Positions 10,301-18,184 of a stretch of DNA of 64,000 bases are shown piece by piece. This DNA comes from Pseudarthrobacter naphthalenicus (GTDB lineage Bacteria > Actinomycetota > Actinomycetes > Actinomycetales > Micrococcaceae): contig NZ_JARESG010000021.1 in NCBI RefSeq assembly GCF_029076445.1, positions 1 to 64,000 of the forward strand, in the 5' to 3' direction. A program made the position numbers and the translations under genes. The notes below the pieces were generated by a model. It was given only the letters and a program-made list of their open reading frames with translations. It ran no database searches and was not told the DNA's origin. Within the stretch, counting starts at the first letter, position 1, and the number at the start of each line of letters is the position of its first letter.

Positions 10301-10778
10301 CGGCGGCGAGCAGGTGGTGCTGCCGTTCGTGGAGCATCACGAGGAACAGCCCCAGGCTCCGGCGCTGACCCTGGACCGCCTGGCGGAGGCGTTCGCCAAG
10401 CTTGGCGAACCGGCCCCGGCTGCCCCCGCCGAGCCTGCCCGTCCGGCGCCTTCGCAGGCCCAGGGCCAGGCACCCGCCCAGGCTCCCGCCCAGGCCCAGG
10501 CACCTGCCCAGGCTCCCGCCGTGGCGGAGAAGGACTATTCCGACCACACCGAGCAGCCCCGGGCCCGCCGTCCGCGGCGGAACCGGAGCGCGAGCCGAGC
10601 CCAGGGCGCAGCCAACGCCACCACGGTGGAGCATCACGAAGCCGTTCAGGTCGCCAGTGCCGGTCATACGCATGCTGCCAAGGCGCCGGAGCGCACCGAA
10701 GCCCGTGCGGCGGCTGCGCCGAAAGAAACCAACGCGCCGATTATCCTCGGCGTAGGAGTACCCGCTTCGGAACTCTGA
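7386..10778 (+). CDS. rne: ribonuclease E/G family endoribonuclease
   Basis: This is an RNase E-type enzyme that initiates mRNA decay and processes stable RNA. In the 1130-residue protein, residues 1 to about 400 are a low-complexity Ala/Pro/Glu-rich region with arginine clusters (RRRRSRGRRGRSRAG and a later run of Arg), likely RNA- or partner-binding. The S1 domain starts near residue 450. The catalytic DNase-I-like core contains VVDVNTGKFTGSGGN near 710-724 with metal-binding aspartates, and the zinc-link CEACAGRG is near 815. An Ala/Pro/Gln-rich tail with another Arg-rich patch follows. Both disordered ends are typical of actinobacterial RNase E. It stands alone between a long leader and a hairpin terminator. 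Confidence 0.95.
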   Translation: MENEHVPAVNAETGAPETPEVPPKAPRTRRKAAPKAAVATSAAEPSLTDTDAGTAAVLESVAVVEAAADTKAPVRRTRARKKPEAAEPLPAFAVENTETSAAEGEAAPATAGPAASEPADADTKPVRRRRVATRKTSAPNVSAPEAAAVPAEPAAAGTPAAEAQDAPGAAAPATTPAAAPAAVTPAAVTPAAVTPAAETAAAVTAPAATPATDTPDQVAAPAEEPASPFGSLFLEPGSATSVLFQAPDLTAVVRPVPAAVEEAEEDDAEEGEGDDANGRRRRRSRGRRGRSRAGDTDAGADTDGSEGAEDGAGDDDEENAVQNDEGVTSRRRRRRRRGDQDLELTGGGDDDPPNTVTRVRAPRAVTEAPVNNRVTSVKGSTRLEAKKQRRRESRDTGRRRTVITEAEFLARRESVDRQMIVRQRDDRIQIGVLEDGVLAEHFVSKTQQDSLIGNVYLGKVQNVLPSMEAAFVDIGRGRNAVLYAGEVNWDAVNLEGKQRRIENALKSGDTVLVQVTKDPVGHKGARLTSQISLPGRYLVYVPGGSMTGISRKLPDVERNRLKRILKDRLPEHAGVIVRTAAEGASEEELTHDINRLRAQWEGIESQSTSTKILAPELLYGEPDLTIKVVRDVFNEDFSKLIVSGEEAWDTIEAYVTYVAPDLVGRLEKWTKDQDIFSAWRIDEQIHKALERKVFLPSGGSLVIDRTEAMTVVDVNTGKFTGSGGNLEETVTKNNLEAAEEVVRQLRLRDIGGIIVIDFIDMVLESNRDLVLRRMVECLGRDRTKHQVAEVTSLGLVQMTRKRMGTGLLEVFGEQCEACAGRGIVTHDDPVEHRRANTVAAEHHVQRADTRPDTQRPDNQRNDARPEAQQGARTDRKRRRGRGGQPLDVAPAAPVQIHTVHPDPTDAERHAKAEATRVALANIAAAAHAAHLHDEEVAQGAAGSTPGTATPASTPAHPSETDSTGRPAAVLTFGGEQVVLPFVEHHEEQPQAPALTLDRLAEAFAKLGEPAPAAPAEPARPAPSQAQGQAPAQAPAQAQAPAQAPAVAEKDYSDHTEQPRARRPRRNRSASRAQGAANATTVEHHEAVQVASAGHTHAAKAPERTEARAAAAPKETNAPIILGVGVPASEL

Positions 10779-10800
10779 CCCGTTGGCTTGGACACCTCCA

Positions 10801-10843
10801 CGGAAGCCCGCACAGCCCTTTTCCGGGGCGGTGCGGGCTTCCG
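10801..10843 (+). terminator. hairpin terminator after RNase E gene
   Basis: A 13-bp stem pairs 10801-10813 (CGGAAGCCCGCAC) with 10831-10843, with a loop of 17 bases. It lies 22 bases past the rne stop. The following T-tract is weak, as is common in high-GC genomes. Confidence 0.65.
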
Positions 10844-10898
10844 CCGTTTCGGCTTCATGTGAGGCGGCAAACGCGGGTAAACGCTAGGGTGGGTTACT

Positions 10899-10976
10899 GA
10901 CACGGGGTGCCGCGCAAAGGGCCGGCTGAGATCCACACCCGTTGAACCTGTCCGGTTAGTACCGGCGAAGGGATGT
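10899..10976 (+). promoter_or_regulatory. TPP riboswitch
   Basis: The THI-box consensus is complete: CGGGGTGCC at the 5' side, GCTGAGA near 10924-10930, ACCCGTTGAACCTG near 10937-10950, and CCGGTTAGTACCGGCGAAGGGA ending near 10973. A short P1 stem pairs GACA (10899-10902) with TGTC (10974-10977 region). The 3' side carries the only good Shine-Dalgarno (GAAGGG). Ligand binding would therefore hide the ribosome binding site of the following thiamin gene, that is, translational repression by TPP. Confidence 0.95.
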
Positions 10977-10981
10977 CTCCT

Positions 10982-12670
10982 TTGGCTTCGACCTATGTCC
11001 TTCCTCCCGCGTCCTCAGAATCTTCCAGCAGCCAGGAAACGCAATCTGCTGCGCAGGGTTCTGCCCGGCGCCCTGCACCCGGATCCTCGACGGCGGCGGC
11101 GGCGGGGGTGCGACATACTCCGCGGGTGCTGTCCATCGCAGGATCGGATCCGTCCGGCGGGGCAGGCATCCAGGCCGACCTCAAGAGCATCGCCGCCCTG
11201 GGCGGTTACGGCATGGCAGCCATCACCGCCCTGACCGCGCAGAACACCCGGGGGGTCCGGGATGTCCACGTGCCGCCGGCCGGCTTCCTGCGCCAGCAGC
11301 TTGACGCGATCAGTGATGACATCACCATCGACGCCGTCAAGATCGGCATGCTGGGCAACGCGGAGGTGATTGACACCGTCCGCAGCTGGCTCGAAAAGGT
11401 GCGTCCCGCCGTCGTTGTTCTGGATCCGGTCATGGTGGCCACCAGCGGGGACCGGCTGCTGGAAGAATCCGCGGAGGCTGCCCTGCGGACCCTGCTGCCG
11501 CTGGCGGACCTGATCACGCCCAACCTCGCCGAACTGGCGATCCTTGTGGCCGCGCCGCGCGCCCACAGCTGGGCCACCGCGCTGGAACAGGGCAAGCGCC
11601 TGGCCGCTGCCACCGGCGCCACCATCCTGGTCAAGGGGGGCCATCTCGACGGCGGTGCGTGCCCGGATGCCCTCGTCAACGCCGGGGGGCTGCTGTCACG
11701 CCCGGTGGTGGAAGTGGCCGGAGACCGGATTCCCACCCGCAACAGCCATGGCACCGGCTGCTCGCTGTCCTCGGCCATGGCCACGGCGCAGGCCAGGCTG
11801 GGGGACTGGGAGGCGTCACTGCGGGAGGTAAAGCCCTGGCTCGCGGGTGCACTTCAGGCGTCCGGGCTGCTGGAGGTGGGAAGCGGGAGCGGCCCAATTA
11901 ACCATTTCCACCATTTCCACCAGCCTGAGGCCGGCGGGAAACCTGTTGGCGGTGCGCCGGTTCCGGCTGAATCCGCAGCCGGGGATCCCGCAGCCCAATC
12001 CGCAGCCGCGGAACTCACCGGCGAAGATTTCGCTGCGACCCTTCGCCGGGCGGCGGCCCCCGACCTGGACGCCATCTACCGGCTCGAATTCATCCGCGGG
12101 CTGGCGGCCGGCACTCTCGTAGAGGACCAGTTCGCCTACTACCTCGCCCAGGATGCCATCTATCTCAACGGCTATTCCCGTGCCCTGGCCCGGGCCAGCG
12201 CGCTGGCGCCTACGGAGGCCGCCCAGCTGTTCTGGGCCAGGTCCGCCCAACAGTGCCTCGAGGTCGAATCCGAGCTGCATCGCACCTGGCTCAGCACCCG
12301 CACCGTGGAGCGCATCCTGGGCCCGGTCACCAAGTCGTACGTGGATCACCTGCTTGCGGCCTCCGCCTCCGGCAGCTACGCCGTGCTGGTGGCGGCAGTC
12401 CTGCCGTGCTTCTGGCTCTACGCGGAAGTGGGCCAGACCCTGCATGCGCAGTTCCTGGCAGCGGGCGCACCCGAAGCCCACCCCTATGCCGAATGGTTGC
12501 GGACCTATGCCGACGAGGACTTCGCTCAGGCAACCCGCGAAGCGATCGCGATGGCCGGCGAGCCCGGCAGCAAGGCGTCCGCGGACGAACAGGCCGCAAT
12601 GCTTCAGGCGTTCAGGCACTCCTGCCGATTCGAGCTGGATTTCTTCGACGCGCCGCGCCTGCACGCCTGA
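10982..12670 (+). CDS. thiD: fused HMP/HMP-P kinase (ThiD) and TenA thiaminase-like protein
   Basis: A two-domain thiamin biosynthesis/salvage protein of about 562 residues. The first part (from VLSIAGSDPSGGAGIQADLK to about residue 285) is a PfkB-like hydroxymethylpyrimidine kinase with the catalytic GHGTGC-type motif seen as SHGTGCSLSS. After a Pro/Ala-rich linker, residues from about 345 to the end are TenA (YLAQDAIYLNGYSRALA, CRFELDFFD), which hydrolyses aminopyrimidine for salvage. TTG 10982 is chosen because it sits 9 bases after GAAGGG. An ATG at 10973 is in frame but lies inside riboswitch stem P1 with no spacing from the ribosome binding site. A GTG at 11108 just before the kinase core is another possibility. 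Confidence 0.9.
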   Translation: MASTYVLPPASSESSSSQETQSAAQGSARRPAPGSSTAAAAGVRHTPRVLSIAGSDPSGGAGIQADLKSIAALGGYGMAAITALTAQNTRGVRDVHVPPAGFLRQQLDAISDDITIDAVKIGMLGNAEVIDTVRSWLEKVRPAVVVLDPVMVATSGDRLLEESAEAALRTLLPLADLITPNLAELAILVAAPRAHSWATALEQGKRLAAATGATILVKGGHLDGGACPDALVNAGGLLSRPVVEVAGDRIPTRNSHGTGCSLSSAMATAQARLGDWEASLREVKPWLAGALQASGLLEVGSGSGPINHFHHFHQPEAGGKPVGGAPVPAESAAGDPAAQSAAAELTGEDFAATLRRAAAPDLDAIYRLEFIRGLAAGTLVEDQFAYYLAQDAIYLNGYSRALARASALAPTEAAQLFWARSAQQCLEVESELHRTWLSTRTVERILGPVTKSYVDHLLAASASGSYAVLVAAVLPCFWLYAEVGQTLHAQFLAAGAPEAHPYAEWLRTYADEDFAQATREAIAMAGEPGSKASADEQAAMLQAFRHSCRFELDFFDAPRLHA

Positions 12671-12777
12671 ACGGCTGCGGTGTCTGCAGCCGGTATGATA
12701 GTCAGGCACGGTTTCGGATTGTCCGGACGGTTCACTAGTGGGACCTATCACAGACGACCGGCCGTAACCAGCCTCAT

Positions 12778-12807
12778 TTGCAGCCGAAGGCGAAATTAGC
12801 GTATTCT
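12778..12807 (+). promoter_or_regulatory. putative promoter of rplU-rpmA
   Basis: TTGCAG at 12778-12783 and TATTCT at 12802-12807 are separated by 18 bases, matching a housekeeping sigma-factor promoter. It lies about 130 bases before rplU, in the 270-base gap after the thiamin gene, leaving a leader of roughly 120 bases. This is a sequence match only. Confidence 0.45.
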
Positions 12808-12940
12808 AGATCTTCGGTGCTTACGCCAACACTTGGGTTATGATCCCACGGCGTTGAGGCACAGCGGGAATCCCAGCCAGTTTTGGTTCCGGGCCCGCAC
12901 GCAAATTTAGTTATAAACGTCGAGAGAAGTGAGTTCCCAA

Positions 12941-13249
12941 GTGGTGTACGCGATTGTCCGCGCAGGCGGCCGGCAAGAGAAGGTCTCCGTTGGAGACTTC
13001 GTTACCCTCAACCGCGTCGCCGGTGGAGCTGGCAGCACCATTGAGCTGCCCGCCCTGCTCCTGGTGGACGGTGACAAGGTCACCTCCGCAGCTGCGGACC
13101 TGGCCAAGGTAACTGTTACGGCTGAGATCCTCAACGACCTCCGTGGTCCGAAGATCGTCATCCAGAAGTTCAAGAACAAGACCGGTTACAAGAAGCGCCA
13201 GGGTCACCGTCAGGAACTGACCAAGGTCAAGATCACTGGTATCAAGTAA
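12941..13249 (+). CDS. rplU: 50S ribosomal protein L21
   Basis: L21 binds 23S rRNA in the large subunit. The 102-residue product begins MVYAIVRAGGRQEKV, the standard L21 N-terminus, when read from GTG 12941. A GTG at 12929 would add four residues and lies directly against the purine-rich ribosome binding site. The C-terminus carries the basic segment KFKNKTGYKKRQGHRQ. rpmA follows after about 60 bases and obg after the L27 terminator, the usual bacterial L21-L27-Obg order. Confidence 0.97.
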   Translation: MVYAIVRAGGRQEKVSVGDFVTLNRVAGGAGSTIELPALLLVDGDKVTSAAADLAKVTVTAEILNDLRGPKIVIQKFKNKTGYKKRQGHRQELTKVKITGIK

Positions 13250-13308
13250 CCTTCGTTACTGTTCAGGTTTTCAGCAGATTCCCCAGAATTTAGAGGCAGG
13301 CATTTCAA

Positions 13309-13572
13309 ATGGCACATAAAAAAGGCGCGAGCTCCACTCGCAACGGTCGTGACTCCAACGCCCAGTACCTCGGCGTCAAGCGCTTCGGCGGCCAGGTAGT
13401 TTCCGCAGGCGAGATCATCGTCCGCCAGCGTGGCACCCACTTCCACCCGGGCGCCGGCGTTGGCCGCGGCGGAGACGACACCCTGTTCGCACTGACCCCG
13501 GGAGCTGTCGAATTCGGCACCCGCCGCGGTCGCCGCGTTGTCAACATCGTTACCGCTGCAGCTGCAGAGTAA
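13309..13572 (+). CDS. rpmA: 50S ribosomal protein L27
   Basis: L27 contributes its N-terminus to the peptidyl-transferase centre. The 87-residue protein begins MAHKKGASSTRNGRDSNAQ, so it has the direct (uncleaved) N-terminus and not the extended form of some Firmicutes. It also has the conserved GTHFHPGAGVGRGGDDTLFA segment. It is cotranscribed with rplU and followed by a hairpin terminator. Confidence 0.98.
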   Translation: MAHKKGASSTRNGRDSNAQYLGVKRFGGQVVSAGEIIVRQRGTHFHPGAGVGRGGDDTLFALTPGAVEFGTRRGRRVVNIVTAAAAE

Positions 13573-13589
13573 CAAATAGTTCTGAAGCG

Positions 13590-13626
13590 GTGGAGCGGGC
13601 CATTTGGTCCGCTCCACTGTTCTTTT
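13590..13626 (+). terminator. terminator after rpmA
   Basis: A 12-bp stem (13590-13601 with 13606-13617, one G-U pair) with an ATTT loop is followed by a T-rich stretch to 13626. It lies 17 bases after the L27 stop and separates the ribosomal pair from obg. Confidence 0.85.
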
Positions 13627-13688
13627 AACCGCATTACAATCATCTTGGCGCCTGCGGGCGTCCAGGAAACAGCACTGAGGAGATCCAC

Positions 13689-15278
13689 GTGGCGAGCTTT
13701 GTAGACCGGGTAGTACTGCACGTATCCGGCGGTACCGGCGGCCACGGCTGTGTCTCCGTCCACCGCGAGAAGTTCAAGCCCCTGGGCGGTCCCGACGGCG
13801 GCAACGGCGGCGACGGCGGCGACGTCATCCTGCGCGTTGACCACCAGACCACCACCCTGCTGGACTACCACCACGCCCCCCACCGCCACGCCACCAACGG
13901 CGGACCCGGGATGGGGGACTGGCGCGGCGGCAAGAGCGGCGAGACGCTTATCCTGCCCGTGCCCGACGGCACCGTGGTCAAGTCCAAGGACGGCACCGTC
14001 CTGGCTGACCTCGTGGGCGAAGGCGCCGAATACGTTGCGGCCGCCGGCGGCCAGGGCGGCCTCGGCAACGCTTCACTGTCGTCGCAGAAGCGCCGTGCCC
14101 CGGGCTTCGCGCTCCTGGGCATCGAAGGGGAGTCCAGCGACATCGTCCTGGAGCTGAAGTCCATCGCGGACATCGCGCTGGTGGGGTTCCCCTCCGCGGG
14201 CAAGTCCAGCCTGATCGCCGCCATGTCTGCGGCCCGGCCCAAGATCGCCGACTACCCCTTCACCACGCTGATCCCCAACCTGGGCGTTGTCCAGGCGGGC
14301 GATGTCCGCTTCACCATCGCCGATGTCCCCGGACTCATAGAAGGCGCCAGTGAGGGCAAGGGCCTCGGCCACCACTTCCTGCGCCACGTGGAGCGCTGCG
14401 CCGCCCTGGTGCACGTGCTGGACTGCGGCACGCTGGAAGCGGACCGGGACCCGCTTTCGGACCTGGCCATCATCGAAGCCGAACTGGAAAAGTACGCGGT
14501 TGACATGAGCTACGCCGGCACGGACGGCGACGTGGTTCCGCTGAACCACCGCCCCCGCCTGGTGGCCCTGAACAAGGTGGACCTGCCGGACGGCAAGGAC
14601 ATGGCTGAATTCGTGCGTCCCGAGCTGGAGTCACGCGGCTACCGGGTCTTCGAAATTTCAGCGACGAGCCACGAAGGCCTCCGCCAGCTCGGCTTCGCCA
14701 TGGCCGAAATTGTGCAGGCCGCCCGCGACACCCTCGCAGCCGCACCGCCGAAGGTCCAGCCGCCGGTCCTGAGGCCCCGCGCCGTCAACGAAGCAGGCTT
14801 CAAGATCCGCCGCGAAGAGAAGAACCTGGAGCCGCTGTTCCGCGTCCTCGGTGACAAACCCGTGCGCTGGGTCAAGCAGACCGACTTCACCAACGAGGAA
14901 GCCATCGGCTACCTCGCCGACCGCCTCGCCAAGCTGGGCGTGGAAAACGAACTGTTCAAGCAGGGCGCCAAACCGGGTGACACTGTGGTGATCGGCGAGG
15001 ACGACGGCGTCGTCTTCGACTGGGAGCCCACCATGATGGCCGGCGCGGAACTCCTCGCTGCACCCCGCGGCACCGATGTCCGGTTCGCCGATATCGGCGA
15101 CCGCCCCACCCGCGGCCAGAAGCGCGAGGAGCAGCAGGAACGCAAGGATGCCAAGGCCGCCGCGCGTGCCGAGCTCGAAGCCGAGCGCAAGGCTGGAATC
15201 TGGACCGAATCGGTCAGCAGCCGCCGCGTCGCCAAGCCGCTCAAGGAGAGTGGACTGGGCGCAGAAGATGACCAGTAG
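13689..15278 (+). CDS. obg: Obg family GTPase (CgtA)
   Basis: Obg is an essential GTPase that acts in 50S maturation and stress control. The 529-residue protein has the Gly-rich Obg fold (residues about 1-160, GGNGGDGGDV), then the G domain. G1 is GFPSAGKSSL near residue 166, G3 is DVPGLIEGA and G4 is NKVDLPDG. It ends in an OCT domain and a long Lys/Arg/Glu-rich tail. GTG start at 13689, six bases after GAGGAG. The 3' end overlaps proB by 11 bases, which suggests translational coupling. Confidence 0.97.
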   Translation: MASFVDRVVLHVSGGTGGHGCVSVHREKFKPLGGPDGGNGGDGGDVILRVDHQTTTLLDYHHAPHRHATNGGPGMGDWRGGKSGETLILPVPDGTVVKSKDGTVLADLVGEGAEYVAAAGGQGGLGNASLSSQKRRAPGFALLGIEGESSDIVLELKSIADIALVGFPSAGKSSLIAAMSAARPKIADYPFTTLIPNLGVVQAGDVRFTIADVPGLIEGASEGKGLGHHFLRHVERCAALVHVLDCGTLEADRDPLSDLAIIEAELEKYAVDMSYAGTDGDVVPLNHRPRLVALNKVDLPDGKDMAEFVRPELESRGYRVFEISATSHEGLRQLGFAMAEIVQAARDTLAAAPPKVQPPVLRPRAVNEAGFKIRREEKNLEPLFRVLGDKPVRWVKQTDFTNEEAIGYLADRLAKLGVENELFKQGAKPGDTVVIGEDDGVVFDWEPTMMAGAELLAAPRGTDVRFADIGDRPTRGQKREEQQERKDAKAAARAELEAERKAGIWTESVSSRRVAKPLKESGLGAEDDQ

Positions 15279-16419
15279 TTCTGCCACGGCGGCACCGCGA
15301 CAGCGGACCGCCGACCGCAGCCTGCTCGCCGGCGCCCGCAGGATCGTTGTCAAAGTGGGTTCGTCGTCGCTGACCAGCATCAAAGGCGGCATCTCGGAGG
15401 AGGCGCTGACCGCCCTGGCGGATGCCTTGGCGGCCAAGCGCAACGCCGGTACGGAGATCATCCTGGTCTCCTCGGGCGCCATCGCTGCCGGACTCGCGCC
15501 GCTTGGCCTCGCCAAGCGGCCGCGTGACCTGGCCACGCAGCAGGCTGCGGCCAGCGTGGGCCAAGGCCTGCTGATGGCCCGTTACACGCAGGCCTTCGGT
15601 GCCCACGGCGTGACCGTCAGCCAGGTGCTGCTCACGGCCGATGACCTGATGCGGCGGAGCCAGCACACCAACGCTTTCCGCGCGCTGGACCGCCTCGTCA
15701 ACCTGGGTGTGGTGCCGGTCGTCAACGAAAACGACACCGTGGCAACGCATGAGATCCGTTTTGGCGACAATGACCGGCTCGCTGCCCTGGTGGCGCACCT
15801 GGTTCGGGCCGACGCGCTGGTGCTGCTTTCCGACGTCGACTCCCTGTATGACGGGCCGCCCGCCCACGGGGCAAAGAGGATTCCCCTGGTGGAAGGCCCG
15901 CAGGACCTCGACGGCGTCACCATCGGCAAGGCAGGCAAAGCCGGGGTGGGCACCGGGGGTATGACCACCAAAGTCGAGGCCGCCACCATAGCTGCCGGCT
16001 CCGGCATCCACGCACTGGTCACCTCCACCACCAATGCCGCGGCAGCGCTGGCCGGTGAGGATGTTGGCACCTGGTTCACGGTGAACGGTGCCCGCAAGCC
16101 CGTACGCCTGCTGTGGCTGGCACACCTTGCCTCGGTCCGGGGACGGCTTATTCTCGACGACGGCGCCGTCAAGGCAGTGCGCCACCGCCGCACCTCCCTG
16201 CTCCCGGCCGGCATCTCCGCCGTCGAAGGCGACTTTGAAGCCGGGGACGCCATTGAAATGGTCAGCATGGACGGCACGGTCATCGCCCGCGGCCTGGTCA
16301 ACTACTCCGCGGCAGAGTTACCCCAAATGCTGGGCCGGTCCACGAAGGAACTGGGCAAGGCCCTGGGGCGCGGCTATGACCGTGAAGTTGTTCACGTTGA
16401 TGACCTGGTGCTGGTCTGA
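15268..16419 (+). CDS. proB: glutamate 5-kinase
   Basis: ProB catalyses the first step of proline synthesis. The 383-residue protein contains an amino-acid-kinase domain (IVVKVGSSSLTS near residue 24, VVNENDTVATHEIRFGDND in the middle, GVGTGGMTTKVEAA) and a C-terminal PUA domain from about residue 285. ATG 15268 is preferred. It lies inside the obg tail (11-base overlap) and gives the normal N-terminus, while longer in-frame readings run over obg. proA follows after 26 bases. Confidence 0.95.
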   Translation: MTSSSATAAPRQRTADRSLLAGARRIVVKVGSSSLTSIKGGISEEALTALADALAAKRNAGTEIILVSSGAIAAGLAPLGLAKRPRDLATQQAAASVGQGLLMARYTQAFGAHGVTVSQVLLTADDLMRRSQHTNAFRALDRLVNLGVVPVVNENDTVATHEIRFGDNDRLAALVAHLVRADALVLLSDVDSLYDGPPAHGAKRIPLVEGPQDLDGVTIGKAGKAGVGTGGMTTKVEAATIAAGSGIHALVTSTTNAAAALAGEDVGTWFTVNGARKPVRLLWLAHLASVRGRLILDDGAVKAVRHRRTSLLPAGISAVEGDFEAGDAIEMVSMDGTVIARGLVNYSAAELPQMLGRSTKELGKALGRGYDREVVHVDDLVLV

Positions 16420-16445
16420 GGCCCTGACTCGCCTAAACTTGGATC

Positions 16446-17822
16446 ATGACTGAGGCACTGACCCACGCTACTGCTGCGACTTCCGGAGACAACACGGGAC
16501 TCTCCGATGCCCCGAAGGCGCCGGATGCCGCGTCGCCGAAGACTGCAGTGTCCGTGTCGGCGGAGGAGGTCGAGGCTGCCGTCCACGCCATTGCTGACCG
16601 CTCCAAGCAGGCAGCCCGCCGGATGTCCCGCGCCAACCGGGCTTGGAAGGACCGCGGCCTCCGCGCCATCGGCGCCGCCCTCCTGGAACGCAAGAGCATC
16701 ATCCTGGCGGCCAATGCCAAGGACGTGGCGGCAGGCAAGGCGAACGGAACCTCGGCGGCCATGCTGGACCGGCTGACCCTTACCGACGCCCGGATCACCG
16801 GGCTGGTGGACGCATTGGAGAACCTGGCCACGCTGCCGGATCCCGTAGGCAACGTGGTCCGCGGCCAGACCCTGCCCAACGGCCTGCGGCTGCGCCAGAT
16901 TAACGTACCCATGGGCGTGGTGGCAGCTATCTACGAAGCCCGTCCCAACGTGACCGTTGACATCGCCGGCCTCGCGCTGAAGAGCGGCAACGCCGTCATC
17001 CTCCGCGGCGGCACGGCTGCGGCCGCCACGAATGAAGCCCTGGTCCAGGTGCTCCGTGACGCCCTGAACAGCGTTGGCCTGCCCTCGGACGCCGTGCAGA
17101 CGGTGGACCAGTACGGCCGGGAAGGAGCCAACGCGCTGATGCGGGCGCGTGGCCGTGTGGACGTCCTGATTCCCCGCGGCGGCCGGGACCTGATTCAGTC
17201 CGTTGTGCTGAACGCCGCCGTTCCCGTCATCGAGACCGGCGAAGGTAACGTCCATATCTTCATCGACGAATCCGCCAGTGAAGAGATGGCAGTGGACATC
17301 CTGTTGAACGCAAAAACCCAGCGGCCCAGCGTGTGCAACACCGTGGAAACGCTGCTGGTCCACTCCCGCTCCACGGTGCTGCCGGCCGTTGCCGCCGCAC
17401 TGCGCGGTGCCGGCGTCACCCTTCACGCGGACGATCGCATCCGCGCCGCCCTGCCTGCTTCCATCGAATCCACCCCCGCCACGGATGAGGACTGGGGTAC
17501 CGAGTACATGGACCTCGATCTCGCTGTGGCCATGGTGGACAGCCTCGATGACGCTGTGAAGCACATCCGCACCTGGTCCACCGGCCATACCGAAGCGATC
17601 CTCACGAACAACTTGGCCAACGCGGAACGGTTCATTGCGGAGATCGACTCTGCGGCCGTGATCGTCAACGCGTCCACGCGGTTCACCGACGGCGGGGAGC
17701 TGGGCCTGGGTGCCGAAGTGGGCATCTCCACCCAGAAGCTGCATGCCCGCGGCCCGATGGGCCTCACCGAGCTCACCACCACCAAGTGGATCGTGCAGGG
17801 CGAGGGCCAGGTCCGCGGCTAA
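16446..17822 (+). CDS. proA: glutamate-5-semialdehyde dehydrogenase (gamma-glutamyl phosphate reductase)
   Basis: ProA reduces gamma-glutamyl phosphate to glutamate semialdehyde in proline synthesis. The 458-residue protein is an aldehyde-dehydrogenase-fold enzyme, with the catalytic cysteine in the QRPSVCNTVETLLVH segment near residue 300. The N-terminal 35-40 residues are longer and Ala-rich compared with the core family. It is cotranscribed with proB. Confidence 0.96.
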   Translation: MTEALTHATAATSGDNTGLSDAPKAPDAASPKTAVSVSAEEVEAAVHAIADRSKQAARRMSRANRAWKDRGLRAIGAALLERKSIILAANAKDVAAGKANGTSAAMLDRLTLTDARITGLVDALENLATLPDPVGNVVRGQTLPNGLRLRQINVPMGVVAAIYEARPNVTVDIAGLALKSGNAVILRGGTAAAATNEALVQVLRDALNSVGLPSDAVQTVDQYGREGANALMRARGRVDVLIPRGGRDLIQSVVLNAAVPVIETGEGNVHIFIDESASEEMAVDILLNAKTQRPSVCNTVETLLVHSRSTVLPAVAAALRGAGVTLHADDRIRAALPASIESTPATDEDWGTEYMDLDLAVAMVDSLDDAVKHIRTWSTGHTEAILTNNLANAERFIAEIDSAAVIVNASTRFTDGGELGLGAEVGISTQKLHARGPMGLTELTTTKWIVQGEGQVRG

Positions 17823-17898
17823 CAACGCGGTAACATAGACAGAAGTCCGGAACGGCGGGAAGATCCGCTGCCCACATCCTTGAACCCTAGGGGAGAAA

Positions 17899-18132
17899 AT
17901 GCTGCTCCAGCAGATCGCCATGACCGTTGCCGCCGCCGTTGAACATGAGGAAGCGGCCCCGCTCATAGCGCCACCGTTCGTGATCGGCGGCGTGATGTTC
18001 GCGATCCTGCTGGCGCTGATGTTTATCACGCTGTCCTACTCCAACCTGGGCAACCGCCACACCGCGACCGAAGAGCACGCGGATCCGCACCGCCAGCACC
18101 CCAACAAGCACGACCGCGGCCAAGGCCACTGA
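17899..18132 (+). CDS. small single-span membrane protein of unknown function
   Basis: A 77-residue protein with one clear membrane segment (about residues 25-47, PPFVIGGVMFAILLALMFIT) and a His/Asp/Glu-rich cytoplasmic-type tail. ATG 17899 follows a GGGGAG ribosome binding site. The position between proA and nadD is shared by related actinomycetes. No catalytic motif is seen. The 3' end runs close to nadD, so the two may be cotranscribed. Confidence 0.75.
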   Translation: MLLQQIAMTVAAAVEHEEAAPLIAPPFVIGGVMFAILLALMFITLSYSNLGNRHTATEEHADPHRQHPNKHDRGQGH

Positions 18133-18184
18133 CATTTCCCGTGTTCTGCACCGTGAAGGTGCGAAAGAACGGCTGCGCCTGGGC

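Noticed and set aside
8904..10673. Long minus-strand open frame over the RNase E gene
   Set aside because: Antisense to rne catalytic core, low-complexity Gly/Val/Leu composition and no motif.
16392..18029. Minus-strand frame of about 545 codons over proA
   Set aside because: Antisense shadow of proA; no start signal and no recognisable domain.
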